The notes beneath the pieces were generated by a model, which did not search any database, had not been told where the DNA came from, and was given only the letters and a program-made list of their open reading frames with translations. A stretch of 64,000 bases of DNA from Symbiodinium sp. CCMP2592 (taxonomy: Eukaryota > Sar > Dinophyceae > Suessiales > Symbiodiniaceae), in NCBI GenBank assembly GCA_905221615.1, contig CAJNDT010006012.1, positions 124,001 to 188,000 on the forward strand, given 5' to 3'. Shown one piece after another: positions 58,641 to 64,000 of this stretch (position 1 is the first letter of the stretch; each line of letters opens with the position of its first letter). A program made the position numbers and the translations under genes.

Positions 58641-59066
58641 GGTTTGAGGGATTCTGGGGATTAAGGGCTTAGGGTTTTCTGGGGCTTGGCATTTGAAGGT
58701 TTCGAGTTTTGAGGTTTCGTTGGAGGACCTGGGGTTTGAAGGATGGGGCTTACGCAGCAGGAGTAGGATGTAGGGTTGAGGCATTGAGGGTCTGAGGCTT
58801 CAGAGTTGAGAGGGGTTTTGCACCGGGTTAAGGCCTCTTCCGTGGTCTTCAAATCAAAGAAGATCGACTTGGTTTGTGAGGGTGTTCAGCCTTGCGACGC
58901 TTGCAAGTTACAGTATGAGTTCATATCTCACTCCCTAAAAAGACTTGCCCTGAACCCGAAGCCGTAAATCCGCATCCTTGACCCCTACGCCTTAAGTCCT
59001 CAACCTGAAACCTATTTCCGAAGAGGCCGTGAACCTGGGCCCCACGTTCAAGATTCCGGGACCCTA
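58641..59066. other. Nothing recognised
   Basis: G/T-rich, then unique sequence; no gene or repeat identified. Confidence 0.4.
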
Positions 59067-59232
59067 CACCCTAAACCAGAAACCCTATAAACCCTAAACC
59101 AGAAACCCTATAAACCCTAAGCCCTAAACCAGAAACCCTACAAACCCCAAACCCCAAAGCAGAAACCCTATAAACCCTAAACCCTAAACCAGAAACCCTA
59201 TAAACCCTAAACTCTAAACCATAAACCCTAAA
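59067..59232. repeat. CCCTAAACCAGAAA tandem repeat
   Basis: About six copies of a 24-31 bp unit, ACCAGAAACCCTATAAACCC with variations. Confidence 0.85.
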
Positions 59233-59513
59233 CCATTCCGGATGTCGGGTTGGAGCTTTGGGTTTCTGTTTCGGCTTTGGAGGTTCCAGGTTTGGGGTTA
59301 AAAAGTGAGGGTTTCGCGTCAACTTCCCAGAAATCCCGAACCTAACTGGACCTAATTGCAAGTCTTAGCCCGCGGCCTCAACTCCGATCACCTGGTGCCC
59401 TGAACGCTTCACTTTAGGAGCCTGGTTGCGTGGATTTTCTCTATGGCTTCACAACAAGGCCTTGGAAGATTGTAGTGGACGCCTCCGCGACTGCAGGAAC
59501 CTTCTGAGGCCAC
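59233..59513. other. Unique with one exon-like reading
   Basis: GCVDFLYGFTTRPWKIVVDA (about 59426-59490) is a stop-free reading without a joined partner. Confidence 0.3.
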
Positions 59514-59607
59514 TACCCCAAGGCCCCAAAGTAGTTCCTTTTTGGGATTACCCTATGGGATTCTATATATGAATCCCAAAAAGGAGCTACTTTGGGGCCT
59601 TAGGGTA
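59514..59607. mobile_element. Palindromic MITE, family A
   Basis: TACCCCAAGGCCCCAAAGTA mirrors TACTTTGGGGCCTTAGGGTA, with TA at both ends, 94 bp. A same-length copy follows at 59718. Confidence 0.9.
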
Positions 59608-59717
59608 AGGCCCAAAAAAGCCCCACACACCCTCAAGGCCCAACCCCCCCATGGCGCATTTCGGCATTCTCAACACTCCCGAAAAGCCCCACAAAGCCAC
59701 GAGCCTATGCCCTGAAC

Positions 59718-59811
59718 TACCCCAAGGCCCCAAAGTAGTTCCTTTTTGGGGTTCATATATAGAATCCCATATGGTAATCCCAAAAAGGAACTACTTTGGG
59801 GCCTTAGGGTA
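59718..59811. mobile_element. Palindromic MITE, family A
   Basis: Second 94-bp copy, 110 bp after the first; its internal region is inverted relative to it. Confidence 0.9.
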
Positions 59812-60316
59812 AGTATCCTTTTGAACCCCAGGTGCCCAAAACCCGAAACCGAATTAGCCGAGGCGAAGGGCGCGACTCCCTGACGGTGGTGCCCTGCCCC
59901 CGGCGCAGGGGTTCAGGGAATTGAGGTTTAGGCATGAGGGTGGTGCAGATTTGGGGGTTTGAGGCTGTTGGATTTACAGGCCGTTTGATGTTGAAAATCG
60001 TGCGCCCTTCCAGAGCATGAGAGAGTTTGTGAATGCTTGGGCTACCAACCATCCTCAAACGGCAAGCTTATTGGTGCGAGGAGAAGAGTAAAACCACGCA
60101 GTCAACTTGCTAGGCACCACCGGTAACATGATTCCTCTCGTGCATTTATTCCCAAATCCTTGTTTTTATGTAAGGGTTCGGAAGGGTTGTACAAGGCCCC
60201 AAAACCATGTCCTACAGTAAGGGCGGCTGCGTAGTTTTAGGGATTGCTATAAGGGCTGAAAAAGGATTCGACAAGGGATTTCGGTACCTTTATAATACTT
60301 ACTTCTGTAAATATAT
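59812..60316. other. Nothing recognised
   Basis: Unique sequence. An 84-residue minus-strand open frame at 59804-60058 has no recognisable content. Confidence 0.4.
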
Positions 60317-60418
60317 GGGAGTTTCCGAAAATAAGGGACACTAATATAGTACCCTAAATAGTAGGATCCTTAATATAAGGCCCCCAAAATAAGGTACCCC
60401 GAATTTTCGGAAACTCCC
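60317..60418. mobile_element. Palindromic MITE, family B
   Basis: GGGAGTTTCCGAAAATAAGG mirrors CCGAATTTTCGGAAACTCCC. Core CTAAATAGTAGGATCC. Confidence 0.9.
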
Positions 60419-60540
60419 AGATGTAGGGGGAATTAATTAACGGATTTTGGAAGCTCTGGGTCTTCAGGCTCCTACATGAGCGAGGCATCTGAAGCCCGAA
60501 GGCCCGAGAGGGCAACCCCAATTTCCTGAGCTCTAGGCTC

Positions 60541-60630
60541 TAAGGCCCCAAAGTAGTTCCTTTTTGGGATTACCCTATAGGATTCTATATATGAACCCCC
60601 AAAAAGGAACTACTTTGGGGCCTTAGGGTA
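60541..60630. mobile_element. Palindromic MITE, family A
   Basis: TAAGGCCCCAAAGTAGTTCC mirrors GGAACTACTTTGGGGCCTTA. TAGGCTC flanks both sides (60534-60540, 60629-60635). Confidence 0.85.
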
Positions 60631-61296
60631 GGCTCTATTGTAGATTCCAGAAAGTTTGAACATCAATATCCTCATGCCGTTAAGAGTATCCTCATGCCGG
60701 CAAGATAAAGTATAGGGAATCCTTGCACCAATCCTCCTAAACCCCATGTTCCAATTATCTGAGGTTTACTGTGAATCCCTATTCACACTCCCAAAACCTC
60801 TGAGCGTTTAGGGTCTGCAAGGTTTAGCGTTGAACTGGGGTTTAGGGTCTGGCACTTGTGACTCCGCGTTCGCTTAAACCGCTGTATTCCCCGCAAGCTC
60901 ATGCCGAGCCCTTGTTGCCACGCCACTCTGTGCCCCAGGTCGAAGCCCCGAGATGCGCAGGGAAGGGGTGCGGCTTCTCAGACGCCGGCAGGACAGGATA
61001 GGACCAAACACTTCAACACCCTTAATCCCAAGAAACAGCTCTCAGCAGCGATGCTGAAACGGCCGAACGCCTTGATGCTTCGGAATGTGGAGGTTTTGAA
61101 TTTTTTTCCCCTTTTAATCCCGATAATTTGCCCCCAAACACTAGTCTACTTAGGAATCCCCTTGTCTTACGCTGAAGCCCTCGAGAACCAATCTTGATGC
61201 AGTTTCCTTCAACATAAGACCTCTCGTAAGAGGACTTCTGTGAGGTCGTTATCGGGTCGTCGTAGAGCCGTGAGGTCCACGATGGTACCGATATGA
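60631..61296. other. Unique with an exon-like reading
   Basis: A stop-free reading at about 60905-61000 (VPQVEAPRCAGKGCGFSDAG) was not joined. The rest is unrecognised. Confidence 0.35.
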
Positions 61297-61396
61297 TATG
61301 GGTAGTTGTCAAAATTAAGATCCCCTTATTTGGCACCCTGAATAATAGGTGCCGTATTATATTTGGGACCCCAAAAGGGACCATAATTTTGACAAC
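61297..61396. mobile_element. Palindromic MITE, family G
   Basis: TATGGGTAGTTGTCAAAATT mirrors AATTTTGACAACCC; the right end merges into CCCTAAACCC. Confidence 0.8.
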
Positions 61397-61452
61397 CCTA
61401 AACCCTAAGCCCTAAACCCTAAACTCTCACCCTCTAAGCGTGCAGGCTTGAG

Positions 61453-61620
61453 CTCACAGTCCCTGACCCCAGAACCTTCTTCCCAAAGCCACGATCTCCA
61501 AGAGCTGCACGACCGAGGGCGATCCCTTTTCGGTATCCACCATCTCTCCCTTATCGCCCGGGTGCCCAACTGCTTGAAGCGCCCCCGTCCCAGACTTGAA
61601 TCGAACCTCTGCAGGCTTGG
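61453..61620 (+). CDS. Exon-like island
   Basis: The reading HDLQELHDRGRSLFGIHHLS, LIARVPNCLKRPRPRLES is stop-free and protein-like. It lies upstream of the next island. Confidence 0.35.
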
Positions 61621-61748
61621 TTACATGTGGGGTTTAGGGTTTAGGGATGTTTAGGGTTAAGGGTTACCTCAGTCACGTCAGGGCTGGGGTTACAGGAGTA
61701 ACTGAGATTACAGGGAGGCATCTCACATGTCTCTAGGAAACTTGCAGC

Positions 61749-61901
61749 ATGGGACCTTGCATGAATCAGGAATATCCATTTGACGGTCCCTTGCCTCTCC
61801 GCGTACCGCTGCGTTTGGGTCTCTTTCCCTTCGAAGCTTTCGGAACCCTGGTCCTGATGCGCAAATCCCGAAGCAAAAGATGTCAGTACAAAAGAGAACC
61901 G
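61749..61901 (+). CDS. Possible first exon of an unknown gene
   Basis: ATG, 51 codons (MGPCMNQEYPFDGPLPLRVP, then LRLGLFPFEAFGTLVLMRKS), and a good donor CCG|GTAAGA. Downstream partners were not found with matching phase. Confidence 0.4.
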
Positions 61902-62411
61902 GTAAGACTCCCAGATCCCAGAGCCTTTGTGACAGAAACTGCAATCCAAGCCGACACCCCTAAACCCTAAACCCTACCTAGACCTTCAGCACAGGCACCC
62001 TGCACCCGAAGCTTCCAACCCTATTAACCACTCCTAAACCCAAAGCCCCGAAACTCTAAACTGAAGAACCCTCGAAAACCCTACAAACACCCGATAAGTC
62101 CTAAGCTTTAGGCTCGTACAGCCCCTAGCTTTACAGTACCTGTAAGAGCTCTCTGAGCACACTGAGCTCTATGCTTACTTGCTCCAGGCGCTGACATTAG
62201 GGTTTAGGGTTTAGGGTCCCCAACAGTTACCAACAACATTCCTTACAGTTTCTGATCAATCATACTTTAATGTGCCCCCAAAACCCTGTTCTGTTTATTC
62301 GCACCTCTATAAGTTAACCCTGCCAAGCACTGTAGTACCCCCACAACACCCTTTGGGGAGGTCGTTGAAGAACACTTACAGGAACCCTGTTCTAATCATC
62401 AAGGCCCCCAA
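61902..62411. other. CCCTAAA remnants and a family J repeat
   Basis: Degenerate CCCTAAA at 61956-62080 and a family J copy at about 62215-62410. No gene. Confidence 0.5.
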
Positions 62412-62515
62412 TACGTTGATGATAAAAATCCTGCACTACCTTAAGGACCCTAAACTATGGGAATTATGGTATAGTCCTTATTCTGGGCAATGCAGGATTT
62501 CTTTCATCAACCGTA
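62412..62515. mobile_element. Palindromic MITE, family F
   Basis: TACGTTGATGATAAAAATCC mirrors GGATTTCTTTCATCAACCGTA, TA at both ends. Confidence 0.85.
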
Positions 62516-62702
62516 CTACACCAACTCTCCGTTCCTTCTCGTAGTTCTTGCTATGGAGTTTCATTCAATCATTCGGATTTTGGATTTAGGGTTTAGGGTT
62601 TAGGGAAGTTACCATCATAAGGAAATCATACTAATTACTTCATTACTTCCGATAGACCCTTCTTGTGGTACCTATAGTTCCTGTAGCTAGAAGTCCTTTA
62701 CA

Positions 62703-62815
62703 CTGCGCCCCGGCCCCCTCCACCAGAAGCTCTGACAGCTCCCCAGGCCGTTGCGCTGGCGCTCTGTGTGAGCTGCCTGGCGTGGGCCCGAGAAGCGGCT
62801 ACAGCTAGGAGCCCT
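62703..62815 (+). CDS. Exon-like island
   Basis: The reading PEALTAPQAVALALCVSCLA, WAREAATARS is stop-free and ends against a family C MITE. Two other frames are also partly open. Confidence 0.3.
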
Positions 62816-63000
62816 AATGTAGGAACCTGATTAAGAAGCCCTGGGCCTATGGCGTGCTGATTCAGTGTATGCCCTTTTCTGGGTAGGCGCGCTTTGGAGA
62901 AAGGAGCGTCATTGCACTTAAAAGAAAACCCACAATAGTAGGATTCATATACGGAACCCTAACAAGGGCCCAAGGTCTCTTAATCAGGTTGCTACACTAT
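62815..63000. mobile_element. Family C MITE with internal insertion
   Basis: TAATGTAGGAACCTGATTAA and TTAATCAGGTTGCTACACTA arms are intact. About 75 bp of unrelated sequence (62850-62930) interrupts the usual middle before AATAGTAGGATTC. Confidence 0.75.
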
Positions 63001-63167
63001 TATAGCACCCTTATAGATCCCTTATAGTAACCCTTATAGACTAGACCCCTTGAAAGGAATCCTAACCAAGGCCCAAGGTTTCCTACACTAACCCCGAAAC
63101 CCTGAACCCGAATCCGAGGGAAAGTGCAGAGTTCAGTTTCAAGGAGCACTAGACCGACAATTAGAGT

Positions 63168-63275
63168 TCGGGGCTTGGGGGTTTAGGGGTTTGGAGGGTT
63201 TAGGATTTATATAGGGGTTTGGGGGTTTAGGGTTTAGGGGTTTGGGGGTTTGGGGGTTTAGGGTTTAGGGTTTAG
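63168..63275. repeat. TTTAGGG/TTTGGGGG array
   Basis: Degenerate G-rich telomere-type units. Confidence 0.85.
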
Positions 63276-63371
63276 AGCTCAGGGTTTGGGTTTTGGAATT
63301 TAGATTTCGGGCTGAAGGGCTGCCGCTTGTGGTGAATTGCCCGAATCATGCGCTCGCGTGGCTTGCAAACT

Positions 63372-63456
63372 CACCTTAGGGGTACTTAGAAATAATTTTG
63401 AATTTTTGGATGTTAACTCACCTTAGGGGTACTTAGAAATAATTTTGAATTTTTGG
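63372..63456. repeat. Tandem duplication of about 43 bp
   Basis: AACTCACCTTAGGGGTACTT followed by AGAAATAATTTTGAATTTTT occurs twice in a row. Confidence 0.9.
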
Positions 63457-63589
63457 TTGTTATAATCCATAAGAAACAGCCAAAATTACAATTGTTGCTA
63501 GGGTTTTAAGTTCAGTGTCACCCCGGCCATCCAAGCTATACTTTGCTTAGTAAGGGTTCAGCGTCTTAGCTACGATGGGGGCCTACACA

Positions 63590-63740
63590 CTTACCAATGC
63601 TATTTTGGGGGTTCCTCATTACAATCATAGTATAATGGGCACCAAAACCCTATTCGAATTATTAAGGCCCCAAAATCATAGAACCCTACTTTAGATCCCT
63701 TATAGTAACCCCTTTAAAGGACCCCTTTTAAGGAACCCTA
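63590..63740. repeat. Family J repeat
   Basis: ACTTACCAATGCTATTTTGG, AGTATAATGGGCACCAAAAC and CCCTTATAGTAACCCC in the usual order. Confidence 0.65.
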
Positions 63741-63755
63741 TTCCAATACTTGTGT

Positions 63756-63860
63756 CGGCCAACTCGCAATCCCACCTTGTTTTTCGGGCCATGCTTGAAG
63801 GATGATGAGATGGTTCTTGCTAGCGCCCTTGAGTCGGCGTGCATGGTTGGTGATCTACCC
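63756..63860 (+). CDS. Exon-like island
   Basis: The reading RPTRNPTLFFGPCLKDDEMV, LASALESACMVGDLP is stop-free and protein-like. It meets a family A MITE at 63856. No joined partner before the window ends. Confidence 0.4.
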
Positions 63861-63961
63861 TAAGGCCCCAAAGTAGTTCCTTTTTGGGGTTCATTCATAC
63901 ATAGAATCCTATAGTATTATAGGGTAATCCCAAAAAGGAACTATTTTGGGGCCTTAGGGTA
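63856..63961. mobile_element. Palindromic MITE, family A
   Basis: TACCCTAAGGCCCCAAAGTA mirrors CTATTTTGGGGCCTTAGGGTA, TA at both ends, 106 bp. Confidence 0.9.
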
Positions 63962-64000
63962 AACTATAGCCATGCGACAGGTGCTGGCGTGGCCATCCTT

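Overview
The window looks like nuclear DNA of a dinoflagellate, most likely Suessiales or Symbiodiniaceae-like. The signs are: TTTAGGG/CCCTAAA telomere-type repeats scattered everywhere; short exons joined by a mix of GT-AG and GC-AG introns; a tyrosine-recombinase retrotransposon with a built-in cytosine methyltransferase and the GEASHPGP motif that I recall from Symbiodinium proteins; and many small palindromic elements. No rRNA, tRNA, CRISPR or bacterial operon was seen.

Layout. 1-1.3 kb: three minisatellites. 3.4-8.0 kb: three small plus-strand genes that must be read through introns: a membrane protein (3433-4897), a ~120-residue protein (5224-7106) and a 5'-partial unknown (7118-8034). 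8.1-12 kb: degenerate tandem repeats, a microsatellite and an inverted copy of one exon. 12.0-14.5 kb: a frame-broken transposase-like pseudogene, followed by a ~1 kb diverged tandem repeat. 16-23.5 kb: hairpin elements, telomere-like arrays and a few exon-like islands. 23.58-31.39 kb: a complete-looking 7.8-kb DIRS/Ngaro-type retrotransposon (ORF1, Gag-like ORF2, and a Pol with RT, RNase H, C5-methyltransferase and tyrosine recombinase), bounded by split direct repeats A1 ... B1-A2-B2. 31.4-39.2 kb: repeats, one frame-broken gene remnant and isolated exon-like islands. 39.2-53.4 kb: the main host gene, a SAM-dependent methyltransferase-like protein that I could assemble from 20 short exons (27-113 nt) with matching phases and GT/GC-AG borders. 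53.6-64 kb: an introner-like insertion, a 364-bp tandem repeat, many hairpin elements and further exon-like islands.

The main point is that most of the apparent junk is intronic. The methyltransferase introns are filled with telomere-like arrays and small inverted-repeat elements. Several element families are flanked by TA, and two are inserted exactly at the TA of CCCTAAA-like sequence. One 55-nt intron (6667-6721) is almost pure telomere-type repeat, using repeat-derived GT and AG as its borders. All exon models were read by eye from phase, splice dinucleotides and protein plausibility; no search or transcript data were available.
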